A stretch of DNA of 64,000 nucleotides from Adiantum capillus-veneris (lineage: Eukaryota; Streptophyta; Polypodiopsida; Polypodiales; Pteridaceae). The stretch is from the NCBI GenBank assembly GCA_014529385.2, contig CM043964.1:133952420-134016419 (forward strand). Direction: 5' to 3'. A program made the translations under genes and the position numbers. Below, one piece after another: positions 1 through 11,156 of the stretch (position 1 is the stretch's first letter; every line of letters starts with the position of its first letter). Under the pieces are notes generated by a model. The model was not told the origin of the DNA. It was given only the letters and a program-made list of their open reading frames with translations, and did no database searches.

Positions 1-1842
1 AGAGGAGATATGAAAAATTTCTCTTTATCTACATAACTTTGGACATGGAGCCTTAGCTTCCCAATCAAGGGAGTAACCGAGGCTTCCTGTCCCTTGAAAA
101 CTCCTTCCACGTTCACTTGATCTCCCATTTTGTAGGCTTGGATGCCTAGCTTGGTGGACAACTCCAAGGATATGAAGTTGTGAGTAAAGCCAGGGTCAAA
201 GAGAATAAATGCATCATGTTCTCTTACCTTTCCCCAAGCATAGCATAGTGGAGAGCATAGCATAGTGGAGATCATTTGTAATGAGTATCCTCTTTTTGAA
301 CTTTGACTAAGGAAGCTCTAGGAGGCTCATTGCGGGTGTTCTTTTGGGGTCAAGCACGGTATGCATGCCCTTGCTCCCCGTATTTGAAGTAACGATTATC
401 CTTAAGATAACACTCGAGCTCTTCAGGAGAGAGTTTGTTTTTGCCTTTCTAAATTCCCTTCTCCTTAGCTTTGTTGTTATTGTTGGCATTGCCTTTGGGA
501 GACTTTTGGACATTTTCCTTCCCCTTAGGCTCATTACGGTCCTTGTTTTTTGTGGGCTTTAGATTTCTCTTAGCCCCTTGTTGGAAATTGATTCGTGAAG
601 CCACCATGGTATGGTGTATGACCACAGATATGGTGCGTGGCCTTTGGGAGTTAACATACGCCGCCATATCCTCAGTTAAACCCGCGCAAAATTTTTGTTT
701 TTGCTCTCCAAAATCCATCTTTTTGAAGACAGTGTCTTTGAGATGTAAGTCCCAAAAGTTGTCTACATATTTGTGACTAGATTCTTAGGGAGAGAGCTTC
801 AAGCTTTTCCATTCGGTGAGTACTTTGTCTTTGGCATCGGTAGCCAAAAACTGCTTCACGATGGAAGCTCTTAAAGCTTTCCACGTTCGTGGAGCTTCAC
901 CGTTTGCTCATAGGCTAGACCACCATTGCCTGGCAGACTTTTGAAAATGCATAGCTACATGACATAGCTTAGAGGACTCCGTGAGGCCCTCATCTCCAAA
1001 CGCCGCATCAAATTGTTGGATGAAGGCCAAGACTTTGTCCGTAGCACCAAAGGTGCCATTGTAGGTAAGGAAAGAGATGTTCTTTCCTCCCTCTTTGAAC
1101 TTTTTGAGCTTGGACAACCTCTTCCACGCAGCATAGGAATTCCTATGGCCTCTTCTTTTTGGTGGTTCAAGAGCTACACCATCACTTTCTTCAAAAGAGG
1201 AAGAGTATGAGGTGGATGGAGAAGAGGGTGACCTCTTTCTCTCCTTTTTCTTCCCTTGTTCCTCCTTGTCTACAGCATCAATTTCTTCAGAAAAGGAAGA
1301 GGATGAAGAAGATGGAGAAGAGGGGGACCTCTTTCTTGCCTTTTTCTTCTCTTTTTTTCTCTCGTCTCTCTTTGAATTATGGTGTAGAGAAGTTTGCGAT
1401 GGTCTTCTCCAGTTAGGGAGTGTTGGAGAGCGTTTTGCCCGCTGTCTTCCTGGAGCCATCTCCGTTAAGGTGACAGGAGACTCACTTCTTTCCCATTCTT
1501 TTGGTGGGGCTCTACCGTTGAAACTTGAGTTCTCCTTTGGGAAGGAAATGCGTCATCAAGTAGTATATTTTTGAGCGCTATGTACGGATCCTCTTCTTCT
1601 TCCCTTATTAGAGAGAGTCCTCTTTTGGAAGCCTCACAAGGAGGCTTCCTCTAGGTACTCTCTCTTCTTGGTGGGAAGTTTGGAGAATCCCATTGAGTAT
1701 GTACTTACTGTTGCACTTCACCTTGCAGGGATGGATTGCCCATGGCTTTTTGAAGCCTGGTAACAAGGTAATTAACAAGCATAGGGGCATCATTAGTAGC
1801 CTGTTCATTAGCAAAATCAAAGTTATTGACATAAAATTTACT
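1..1842 (-). pseudogene. gag: gag-protease of element A (broken)
   Basis: Read right to left, this encodes the same gag as element B at 3979-5367. It has an acidic/Ser-rich charged N-terminal part with KKKARKRSPSSPSS-type repeats, then a Retrotrans_gag core (YNGTFGATDKVLAFIQQFD, then WWSSL near 910-925). The best open stretch is 908-1459. Further gag appears near 449-718 (FGEQKQKFCAGLTEDMAAYV) in another frame, so several frameshifts are present. Near 180-205 the protease motif reads LFDPGFTH, keeping the Asp-Pro-Gly form that B has lost. The first codons, near 1800-1842, are also out of frame. This copy cannot make a full Gag. Confidence 0.85.
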
Positions 1843-1847
1843 CTCTT

Positions 1848-3443
1848 TGTCATAATAATCAATATCTAATTCTCCTAGATGATTTTCTCATGTTAAATTG
1901 ATCATTTAATATGGGGAAGTGCGATGGGAGAAAAAGCTAGAATATTGGTTAAGCTAGCAGACCGGCCACAGTAGGGATCCAAAGGAGGGAAAATAGGGAT
2001 CCAAAGGGGGGGGGGGAATCTATAAAAGATCCATGTGCAACAATGGGCTTAAAAGATCCTAAGGGTCAGCCCATTAAGACTTCCAAAATGCTAAGGTTCC
2101 AAAATTCAAAGGTTGTGTCCAAAGGTCAAACATTGGGGGAATTGGATGCTTTGTGTGTGTCCCAAAAGTTTTTAGCAATCCCTGCATAGGAGGGGGCAAG
2201 CCTTGCAAGTAGGGGATGAGGGAGAAACTCTCTCTCTCACACACACAAGCTCCCTTTACAGAAAGGGAATGAGGGACACATGTCAGCTCCCTAGCTTAGA
2301 TGCCCACAAGGTGTACCCAATTCCTATTGGATGGCCTTGGAGGTGGACCAATGAGAATTAGGCTATAGTAAATCTAGTTTCATTAATTTAAAAACACTTA
2401 ATAAAAGAACCAATATGAATTAAGCTCTCTAGAAGACTATTAGACAGTCTCCCAAGGGGACCAATGAGCATTCAGCAGCCCAATGGCTTGCCTGATTCCT
2501 ATTGGCCAGGAGGCAAAGGGGTCCAATGAGAGTTTAGTTGAATTAAATAATTACCTAAAGCTCTCACAAAAGGGGAAAGGGGGACACATGTCAGAAGGCT
2601 ATCACTTATGCTGCTTAATTACCATTGGCTAAGCCTGGGGAGGTCCAATAGGATGCTAGCAAGAGCAAATAGCAAGAGGGGTCGACCAAGAGAGAGAGGG
2701 GGCTGATTTTTCAAAGGCATTATCACTTACACACTCACACTAGATCATGTGTGAAGTAAAGAAGACTCTCTCTCCTTCTCAAGCTTTAATGGAAAGCTTA
2801 TCACCTACTCCAAGCTTGTGAGAAGGGAGGCCTACACCAACAACTCTTGGCTTCGTGATGCAAATCCAACCAAGAGCCAAGCTTCAATGCATGCTCATAT
2901 CCTCTACCTTGCTAATTACTAAGCTAATCTATGATAATATGAGGGATTATGTGAGGAGATGTACATCTTTCTCGTAAGAATACTCCTTCTTCCTCTCAAT
3001 CTACTCTCATAACCCGCTAGCTCTCACCACCTTTGAAGGTGTGTAAGGTCTTGGGTCTGAGACCGTGAGGGAATTGATGTTGTGTTTGATAAGTGTTTTT
3101 TGTAGTGCATGAAGTTTCCATCTTCATTGCACTAGTTAGTATATTGAAGGAACACAAGAAATTGTATTGTAAAATGTCTCTCTTGATGGCAGAAACCATA
3201 ATACAAAGCCTTTTGGAGGGGGGATCGTCTCCATGCAAATCCGGTCCTTAATTGTTGTCAATTGCTTAATTTCTCTCTCTTTTGAAGTATTGTTCATGCT
3301 ATCTAACTAGGTGTTATTCTTTTTGTTGCTTTCTCCACCCAAGCACTCTTGTTAATCTCATTAGGAATCTATTCTAATGAAATGCTCACTATGTTCATGC
3401 TATTTTTGGCTACACACAAGTTACTAGGCCATTAAATGTTACA
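1848..3443 (+). repeat. 5' LTR of element B
   Basis: 1,596-bp LTR with TG...CA ends, paired with 9134-10724. The start was set by the CTCTT target duplication and the end by the adjoining primer binding site. A short CTCTCTCACACACACA tract at about 2230-2248 sits where the 3' LTR carries a much longer CA run. Confidence 0.92.
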
Positions 3444-3978
3444 TTGGTATCAGAGCATAAGGTTTCTCTTTTCTTGCTCAAGAAGGGAGGTCCTCAAGCT
3501 AGCTATAAATGGTCGGTACTATTAATTGCATGTGAGTAAGTAGAATAGGATTTTTCAGCCTTGGAGTGCGCCTGCCTTTGTGCAGTTAACGGGGCATCAC
3601 CGTCAAGAGCTATGGTCTTAATAGTGGAGTCCTATGGGGCTTCCCTACGGCTTAACCACTATTGAGCTATTATAAGCTTGACAGGAGCCGGTGATGTTTT
3701 GGTGTTGAACGACCCTATCTTCTATTCCATGCAATTAATGGTATTTGAGCCACGGGTACAGTAGCTTGAGTGCTTTTTCTTAAGGGGTAAAGAGGAGTAG
3801 CAACTAGGGCTTGAAGTGCCAAAGTAAACCTAAAAAGTTTACACCTAAAAGTTGTTAGAATGGTTGACATTATAAAGAGAGTGAAATTAATGTAAATAGC
3901 TTTGATTTTGCTAATGAGCAAGCTACTAATGTTGCCCCGATTCTTGTTAACTATCTTGTTTCTAGGCTCCAACAAGCC
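3444..3978 (+). other. Primer binding site and untranslated leader of element B
   Basis: TGGTATCAGAGC at 3445-3456, one base after the LTR, is the classic plant initiator tRNA-Met primer binding site. The following 520 bases are leader. They match, in reverse complement, 10725-11150 of element A. Codons resembling the Gag N-terminus (FDFANEQATN) begin near 3901 but have no intact start codon in the gag frame. Confidence 0.88.
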
Positions 3979-5367
3979 ATGGGCAATCCATCGCTCCAAA
4001 GTGAAGTGCAACGGCAGCTCCGTGCTCATGGGATTCTCCAAGCTCCCCAACATGACGAGAGAGCACCTAGGAAGCCTCCTTGTGAGACTTCCAAAAGAGG
4101 TCTCTCCCCGATTCGGGAAGAAGAAGAGGATCCCTATGAAGGGCTCAAAAGTTTTCTCCTTGATGACGCATCTCTTTCTCAAAGGAGAACTCAAGAGCCT
4201 CCACCAAAGGAACGAGAAAGAAGTGAGTCTCCCGCCACCTTGGCGGAGATGGCTCCACGAAGACGGCGGGCTAAACGCTCTCCATCACCTCCAAAACCGA
4301 GAAGACCATCGCATACTTCTCTATACCATACTTCAAAGAGGGATGACAAAAAGCAAGAGAAGAAAAAGGCAAGAAAGAGGACACCCTCTTCTCCATCTTC
4401 TTCATCCTCTTCCTCTTATGAAAGTGATGGTCAAGACAACAAAGATCAAGGCAAGAAAAAGGCAAGAAAGAGGTCACCCTCTTCTCCATCTTCTTCAAAT
4501 TCTTCATCTTCTGAAGAAAGTGATGGTGCAACCTTTGAACCATCAAAAAGAAGAGGCCATAGGAAATCCTATGCCACATGGAAGAGGTCATCCAAGATCA
4601 AGAAGCTCAAAGAGGGAGGGAAGAGCATCTCTTTCCTTACCTACGATGGCACTTTTGGTGCTACGGACAAAGTCTTGGCCTTTATCCAACAATTTGATGT
4701 GGCATTTGGAGATGAGGGCTTCACGGAGTTCTCTAAGCTAAGACATGTAGCTATGCACTTTCAAAGGTCCACCAGGAAATGGTGGTCTAGCCTACGGACC
4801 AACGGTGAAGCTCCACGAACATGGAAAGCCGCTAGAGCTTCCATTATGAAGCAGTTTTTGGCCACCGATGCCAAAGACAAAGTACTCACCGAATGGCGAA
4901 GCTTGAAGCTCTCTCCCTATGAATCCATCCACAAATATGTAGACAAGTTTTGGGACCTACAACTCAAAGCCATTGTCTTCAAAAAGTTGGATTTTGGAGA
5001 GCAAAAGCAGCAATTTTGTGCGCGCTTAACCAAAGAAATGGCGGAGTATGTCAACTCCCAAAGGCCACGCACCATATCGGCGGTAATACATCATACTATG
5101 GTGGCCTCTCGAATCAATTTCCAAACAGGGGCTAAGAGGAATTCTAAGCCCCCTGAAAACAAGGGTTCCAATGAGCCTAAGGGGAAGGACAATGTCCAAA
5201 AGTCTCCTAAGGGAAATTCCAACAAGCTAAGGAGAAGGGAGTTTACAAAGGCAAAAATAAACTCTCTCCTGAAGACCTTGAGCGTTATCGCAAGTATAAT
5301 GGTGTTTCAAGTGTGGCGAACAAGGTCATGTGTATCGTGCTTGTCCCCAAAAGAACAACCACCATGA
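3979..5367 (+). pseudogene. gag: Gag polyprotein of element B
   Basis: This open frame of 462 codons encodes retroelement capsid/nucleocapsid protein, which packages element RNA in the cytoplasm. Residues 1-90 are charged. Residues about 95-190 are Lys/Ser rich, with KKKARKR repeats. Residues about 210-380 match the Retrotrans_gag core (DGTFGATDKVLAFIQQFD, RKWWSSL, EWRSLKLSPYESIHKYV). A one-base deletion near 5225 shifts the frame. The zinc knuckle CFKCGEQGHVYRAC (C-x2-C-x4-H-x4-C) is at 5303-5344 in frame 2, so the last 45 codons of this ORF are out of frame. Upstream in-frame codons look like Gag, so the ATG at 3979 is probably internal. Confidence 0.88.
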
Positions 5368-6128
5368 TTCTCCTAGAGCTACCTTGGTCGAAATCCAAGA
5401 GGAGGAAACTCACCACAAAGGATCTCCTCTATGCCATGCTTGGGGAAAGGTAAGAGAACATGATGCTTTTATTCTCTTTGACCCTGATTCTACTCACAAT
5501 TTCATATCTATAGAGTTGGCCACCAAGCTAGGCATACAAGCCTACGAGATGTCCTACCCGCAGATGGTGCTTTCAAGGGGCAAGAAGCTTCAGTCACTCC
5601 CTTAATCGGGAAATTGCGGCTCCATGTCCAAAGCTATGTGGACAAAGAGGACTTCTTTTTCTTCCTCTCAAGCATGAGGATGTAATCCTAGGGGCACCAT
5701 TGTTTGATCGCATGGCTGCCAATGTTAAATTCCCTAAAAGGAGAATCTCCTTTAAGTTCAGGGAAAAAGATATGTATATAGATGCTAAGGAAATGGGTAA
5801 CACTATACCCATTGTACATACACAAACTTTCAACAAGTCAATAAAGAGCTCTATTTCCGTGTACATGATTTTTGTTAAAGATTCTCAAAATGAACCTAAT
5901 GTTTTAGCAAAAGTAATTATACACAATCAAAAGGAATTAGAGTTATCCAATTTTCTCAAGGGGTTTCAAGATGTCTTTATTGACGACATCCCTTGTGAGT
6001 TACCTCCTAAGCGAGGCAATGATGACCATGCAATTGAACTTCTTCCAGGAAGTTCACTGCCTAACAAACCTCCTTATAGAGTTTCTCAAGCTCAAAAGAG
6101 GAGATTATGCAGCAAGTGCATGGGCTAG
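5345..6128 (+). pseudogene. pol: Protease and RT N-terminal linker of element B
   Basis: Frame 2 (5330-5605) contains the aspartic protease core AFILFDPDSTHNFIS, followed by LATKLGI. Relatives and copy A have Asp-Pro-Gly here. B has Asp-Pro-Asp, so the conserved glycine of the active-site triplet is lost and the protease is probably dead. The frame changes near 5700 to frame 0 (5700-6128), which reads the linker into RT: FLKGFQDVFIDDIPCELPPK, then a proline-rich ELLPGSSLPNKPPYR stretch. It changes again to frame 2 near 6107. Gypsy pol is normally one polyprotein, so at least two frameshifts break it here. Confidence 0.85.
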
Positions 6129-7156
6129 TTGAGAAGGGCATGGTTAGGCCTAGCTCATCTCCATTTTGTTCTCCTGTGCTACTAGTACAAAAGAAAGATG
6201 GCACATATCGTATGTGTGTCGACTATAGAGCACTAAATAGGATCACTATCAAGAATAGGTTTCCCGTTCCATGGGTAGAAGACCTATTTGATAAGCTACA
6301 AGGGTCCACCTACTTCAGTAGGATTGACCTAAAAAGTGGCTATCATCCAGTAAGGATAGTTGATCAAGAAATTGTAAAGACTGCATTTTGCACTACGTTT
6401 GGTCTTTACAAATACATTGTCATGCCTTTTGGCTTGACCAATGCATCAGCCACATTCAACCGCTTGATGAAGAAGCTATTCAGGCCTCACCAAACCTTTA
6501 CTGGAGTGTTCTTTGATGATATCATCATCTACTTTAATTCATTAGATGAACACAAGCAAGACCTCCAGGTAATATTTCAAGTTCTAAGAGAGAATAAACT
6601 TTATGTTAATCGAAAGAAAAGTGAATTTTTCTTACAAGAGATTCATTATTTATGTCACATTATCTCTCAAGATGGCATCCAAATGGATCCATCAAAGTTA
6701 GAGGTAATAAAAGGATGGCCTAAACCAAGGAATCTTCATGAACTAAGAATCTTTATAGGTATTCATGCATACTATAGACACTTCATAGAAAAGTTATTAC
6801 TAATAGCAGGAAATGACCTAACAAAGAAAAATGTTAGGTACACATGGTCTGCCAAGGAGAACAATGCTTTCGAAAAGCTTATCTCTCAACCTGTGCGGAC
6901 ACTACCGGATCTCTCAAAGCCATTTGAGGTCCAATGTGATGCTTGTGGTGATTTCCTTGGAGCTGTTTTGCTTCAAGAAGGGCACGCCATAGGCTATGAA
7001 AGTCGAAGGCTCGACCCTTTTGAGCAAGCTCTAGGCATATATGAAAAGGAACTCCTTGCAGTTCTACATGCCTTAGACTCATGGAAGCACTATTTATTGG
7101 GGAGTCCTTTCATTTTGCGAACGGATCACCAAAGTCTTAAGTACTTCATGACGTAG
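6107..7156 (+). pseudogene. pol: Reverse transcriptase-RNase H of element B
   Basis: This encodes 349 codons of gypsy RT and RNase H. RT motifs in order are VLLVQKKDGTYRMCVDYRAL, STYFSRIDLKSGY (first catalytic Asp), VMPFGLTNASATFNRLM and FFDDIIIY (the Asp-Asp pair of the YxDD box). They are followed by the thumb/connection and RNase H: FEVQCDACGDFLGAVL, then YEKELLAVLHAL and RTDHQSLKYF. All visible RT carboxylates are present. The frame ends at an in-frame TAG (7154-7156). The same frame continues afterwards with LSEKQMRWANFL, so a point mutation rather than a true end is likely. Confidence 0.92.
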
Positions 7157-8770
7157 ACCAAGCTCTCTGAAAAACAAATGAGGTGGGCAAATTTCCTTTT
7201 GCAATTTCATTTTCATATTGCTCACATTGTTGGCAAGCATAATCAAGTAGCTTATGCACTCTCAAGATGGCCGAGAGTGAATGCGGTTTCCATAGCAACT
7301 CACAATGATCTATCTTCTATGATAGATAAGTATGCTATTGATCCCGATTTTAGAGATGTGATTTCAGCCCTTGCACTAGGGAAGAAAGAGGAATCATTTA
7401 CTTTACAAGATGGTTATCTTCTCTATGGCAATAGACTATGCATTACTAGCTCACTACGTGAGAAAGTAATATATGAATCTCATGCTCCTCCTTATGCAGG
7501 GCATAGAGGGATTCAGTCTACCCTAAAGGGGATTGAAACATATTTGTATTGGCCTACCATGAAAGCAAACATACAAGAGTATGTTTCTAAATGTGTGGTA
7601 TGCCAAAAGACAAAGTTTGATAGAGGGAAGCAACTTGGATTGCTTCAACCTTTGCCAATCCCTAATTCACCATGGGAGAGCATATCCATGGATTTTATCT
7701 TTGCATTGCCTAAGTCTATCCATGGGAATACGGGAATATGGACGATAATAGACAAGTTCAGTAAACAAGATTACTTTATACCTGTCAAAAAGACTATCAA
7801 AGCCCATCAAATGGCAACCCTCTTCATTTCACAAATCTTCAAGTACCATGGCTTGCCAATCTCCATAGTTTCGGATAGAGATCCTAGAATGACCATTAAT
7901 TTTTGGAAGGATCTCTTTGAGAATTTAGGAACAAGGCTAAACTTCTCTTTGGCCTATCACCCGCAAACGGATGGCTAAAGTGAAATAGCTAACCTAGAAA
8001 TTTTTGATCTACTAAAAGCCTATGTAACGGAAGTAGATCAAAGATCCCAATGGGAGAAGTACTTATCCTTAGTGGAGTATGCCTACAATAACACTGTACA
8101 TACTTCCACGGGAAAAGCACCTTTTGAGGTACCTGAGGGAAAATCAAAAAGTCCCTTGCTACTTAAGGTACACGGGAAGATCTTTGCTGCAGATGAGTAT
8201 AGCTGAGACCTACAAGAATCTTTCCAAAAGATTAAGGATGCTATCTCTATCTCACAGCAAAGGCAAAAGGCTGCTGCTGACAAGCACAGAAGATCCCAAG
8301 CCTTTAAAGAAAATGATTGGGTCTTATTTAAATTTCCCAAGGCTCGATTAAGGCACACAACGGGCACGAATCTTACGGGACACCAAAAGTACTATGCTAA
8401 GTTAGCAAAAAGGTACTATGGTCCCTTCCAGATTCTTAGGCCAATCAATGAGATGGCCTATCGACTCAAGTTGCCCAACCATTGGCTCATACACAATGCT
8501 TTCCATGTGAGACTACTAAAGCCTTACAAGGGAGAGCCACCTCAAAAACCAACTATTGAAGACCCACCGGAGATCGAGGACCAAGAAGAGGTGTTGCAGC
8601 CCGAGTCCATTATTTGACATGAAGACAAGGTACTAAGAGGTGGTAAGACTATCCGACGATATCTTAATAAGTTTAAGAACTATCCTTTTGAAGATGCTAG
8701 ATGGATGCAAGGCATACAATTAAAGGATAACCGAAACCTTGTCAATGCTTACAATGCTTCCCAAGAGTAA
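7157..8770 (+). pseudogene. pol: Integrase and chromodomain-like tail of element B
   Basis: Continues the RT frame. After the RNase H tail (HIVGKHNQVAYALSR) come the integrase HHCC zinc domain (HAPPYAGHRGIQ ... CVVCQKTK) and the catalytic core (SMDFIFALP, then IVSDRDPRM). A TAA stop (7976-7978) follows YHPQTDG, and the same frame resumes with the third acidic residue region (SEIANLEIF). The GPF/Y module (YYGPFQILRPIN ... FHVRLLKPY) lies near 8415-8525. The C-terminus has a chromodomain-like YLNKFKNYPFEDARWM at about 8660-8705, which places the element with chromoviruses. Further in-frame TGA codons occur near 8203 and 8616. The natural end is TAA at 8768-8770. Confidence 0.9.
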
Positions 8771-9133
8771 GAAAATGTACGAATGTTAAAAATGAACAAA
8801 TTTTTTGTCTTATACGACTCTCTTTTTCTTTATTGTGCACAAAAATGAAGTAGTATGCATGCTTAGATCAAGTTTGCGGAGACGACGTCTCCTGAACACC
8901 AAGTAGAGCTTGTCACTCTACTATGGAAGATGATAGGACTAATGTGCAGACATGCTTGCAAAAGCCTCAAGCTCTCAAGCGCCAAATGGACTAGTCATCC
9001 ATTGTGTAATGATGTCATAGGGTAACGAGAGAGTAACATAGAGATCCTCTACCCGCTAAGAAAAGGACTAATGAATATGCTTTATCTTCTCTACCCCAAG
9101 TCGAGGACGACTATGATTTCAAGAGAGAGATAA
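8771..9133 (+). other. 3' noncoding region and polypurine tract of element B
   Basis: No coding. It contains the gypsy-type GTCGAGGACGAC box near 9100. The purine run AAGAGAGAGA at 9121-9130, just before the 3' LTR, is the likely plus-strand primer. Confidence 0.72.
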
Positions 9134-9497
9134 GATCATAATAATCAATATCTAATTTTGCTAAATGATTTTCTCATGTTAAACTGATCATTTAATATGG
9201 GGAAGTGCCAGGGGAGAAAAAGCTAGAATATTGGTCAAGTTAGCAGATCGGCCATAGTAGCGATCCAAAGGAGGGAAAATAGGGATCTAAAGGGGGGGCC
9301 ATCTGTAAAAGAGCCATGTGAAATAATGGGCTTAAAAGACCCTAAGGTTCAGCCCATTAAGACTTCCAAAATGCTAAGGTTCCAAAATTCAAAGGTTGTG
9401 TCCAAAGGTCAACATTGGGGGAATTGGATGCTTTGTGTCTTTAGCAATCCCTACATAGGAGGGGGGCCAGCCTTGCAAGTAGGGGATGAGGGAGAAA

Positions 9498-9542
<45 letters not shown>

Positions 9543-10724
9543 GCCCTTTACAGAAAGGGAATGAGGGACACATGTCAGCTCCCTAGCTTAGATGCCCACA
9601 AGGTGTACCCAATTCCTATTGGATGGCCTTGGAGGTGGCCCAATGAGAATTAGGCTAGAGTAAATCTAGTTTCATTAATTTAAAAACACTTAATAAAAGA
9701 ACCAATATGAATTAAGCTCTCTAGAAGACTATTGGACAGTCTCCCAAGGGGACCAATGAGCATTCAGTAGCCCAATGGCTTGCCTGATTCCTATTGGCCA
9801 GGAGGCAAAGGGGTCCAATGAGAATTTAGTTGAATTAAATAATTACCTAAAGCTCTCACAAAAGGGGAAAGGGGGACACATGTCAGAAGGCTATGACTTA
9901 TGCTGCTTAATTACCATTGGCTAAGCCTGGGGAGGTCCAATAGGATGCTAGCAAGAGTAAATAGCAAGAGGGGTCGACCAAGAGAGAGAGGGGGCTGATT
10001 TTTCAAAGGCACTATCACTTACACACTCACACTAGATCATGTGTGAAGTAAAGAAGACTCTCTCTCCTTCTCAAGCTTTAATAGAAAGCTTATCACCTAC
10101 TCCAAGCTTGTGAGAAGGGAGGCCTACACCAACAACTCTTGGCTTTGTGATGCAAATTCCAACCAAGATCCAAGCTTCAATGCATGCTCATCTCCTCTAC
10201 CTTGCTAATTACTAAGCTAATCTATGAAAATATGAGTGATTATGTGAGGAGATGTACATCTTTCTCGTAAGAATACTCCTTCTTCCTCTCAATCTACTCT
10301 CATACCTCGCTAGCTCTCACCATCTTCGAAGGTGTGTGAGGTCTTGGGTTTGAGATCGTGAGGGAATTGATGTTGTGTTTGATAAGTGTTTTGTGTAGTG
10401 CATGAAGTTTCCATCTTCATTGCACTAGCTAGTATTGAAGGAACACAAGAAATTGTATTGTAAAATGTCTCTCTTGATGGGAGAAACCATAATACAAAGC
10501 CTTTTGGAGGGGGGACCGGCTCCATGCAAATCCGGTCCTCAATTGCTTTATTTCTCTCTCTTTTGAAGTATTGTTCATGCTATCTAACTAGGTGTTATGC
10601 TTTTTGTTGCTTTCTCCACCCAAGCACTCTGGTTAATGTCATTAGGAATCTATTCTAATGAAATGCTCACTATGTTCATGCTATTTTTGGCTACACACAA
10701 GTTACTACGCCATTAAATGTTACA
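9134..10724 (+). repeat. 3' LTR of element B
   Basis: 1,591-bp partner of 1848-3443, ending AATGTTACA and followed by the CTCTT target duplication. The first two bases differ from the 5' copy (GA for TG). It contains a pure CA run of about 21 units at 9500-9541 that is only a few units long in the 5' LTR. Confidence 0.92.
9500..9541. repeat. (CA)21 microsatellite inside the 3' LTR of B
   Basis: An uninterrupted CA dinucleotide run. The 5' LTR has only a short CT/CA tract at the matching place. Confidence 0.97.
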
Positions 10725-11156
10725 CTCTTTCTTATTGTCAGCCATTCTAACAAATTTTAGATGTAAAATTTTTAAGTGTACTTTGGCACTTCAAGCCCTA
10801 GTTGCTACTCCTCTTAACCCGTTAGAAAAGCACTCAAGCTCCTGTACCCGTGCCTCGAATATTATTAAATGCAAGGGATAGAGGAGAGGGGTTTTCACCA
10901 CCAAAACAACATCAGCTCTTGTCAAGCTTCTAATAGCTCAACGGTGGTCCTTTAGGCAAGCCCCGTAGGACTCCACTATTAAGACCATAGCTCTTGACGG
11001 TGATGCCCCGTTATCTGCAAGAAGCAGGCGCACTGCAAGGCTAAAAAATCCCTATTCTACTTACTCAATTGCAATTAATAATACCAACCATTTATAATTA
11101 GCTTGAGGACCTCTCTTCTTGAGCAAGAAAAAAGAAACCTTGTGCTCTTATACCAA
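10725..11156 (-). other. Leader and primer binding site of element A
   Basis: Reverse complement of B's 3444-3860. The primer binding site at 11144-11155 reads TGGTATAAGAGC on the minus strand, one mismatch from the consensus TGGTATCAGAGC. The leader is cut by element B, and its missing piece resumes at 1847 and below. Confidence 0.85.

Larger units (their letters stand above)
1848..10724 (+). mobile_element. Element B: Ty3/gypsy (chromovirus-like) LTR retrotransposon, full length
   Basis: This 8,877-bp element has LTRs of about 1.59 kb at both ends, beginning TGTCATAATAATC and ending AATGTTACA. A CTCTT target duplication flanks it (1843-1847 and 10725-10729). A primer binding site follows the 5' LTR. 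The internal order is gag, protease, reverse transcriptase, RNase H, integrase and a chromodomain-like tail, which is the Ty3/gypsy order. The two LTRs differ by several percent, more so in the first 130 bases, so the insertion is not recent. Frameshifts and in-frame stops make it non-autonomous. It lies inside element A of the same family, in the opposite orientation. Confidence 0.93.

Noticed and set aside
3902-4741. A 279-codon plus-strand ORF in another frame of gag
   Set aside because: It is a shadow of the Gag frame, which has the recognisable core motifs and continues to the zinc knuckle.
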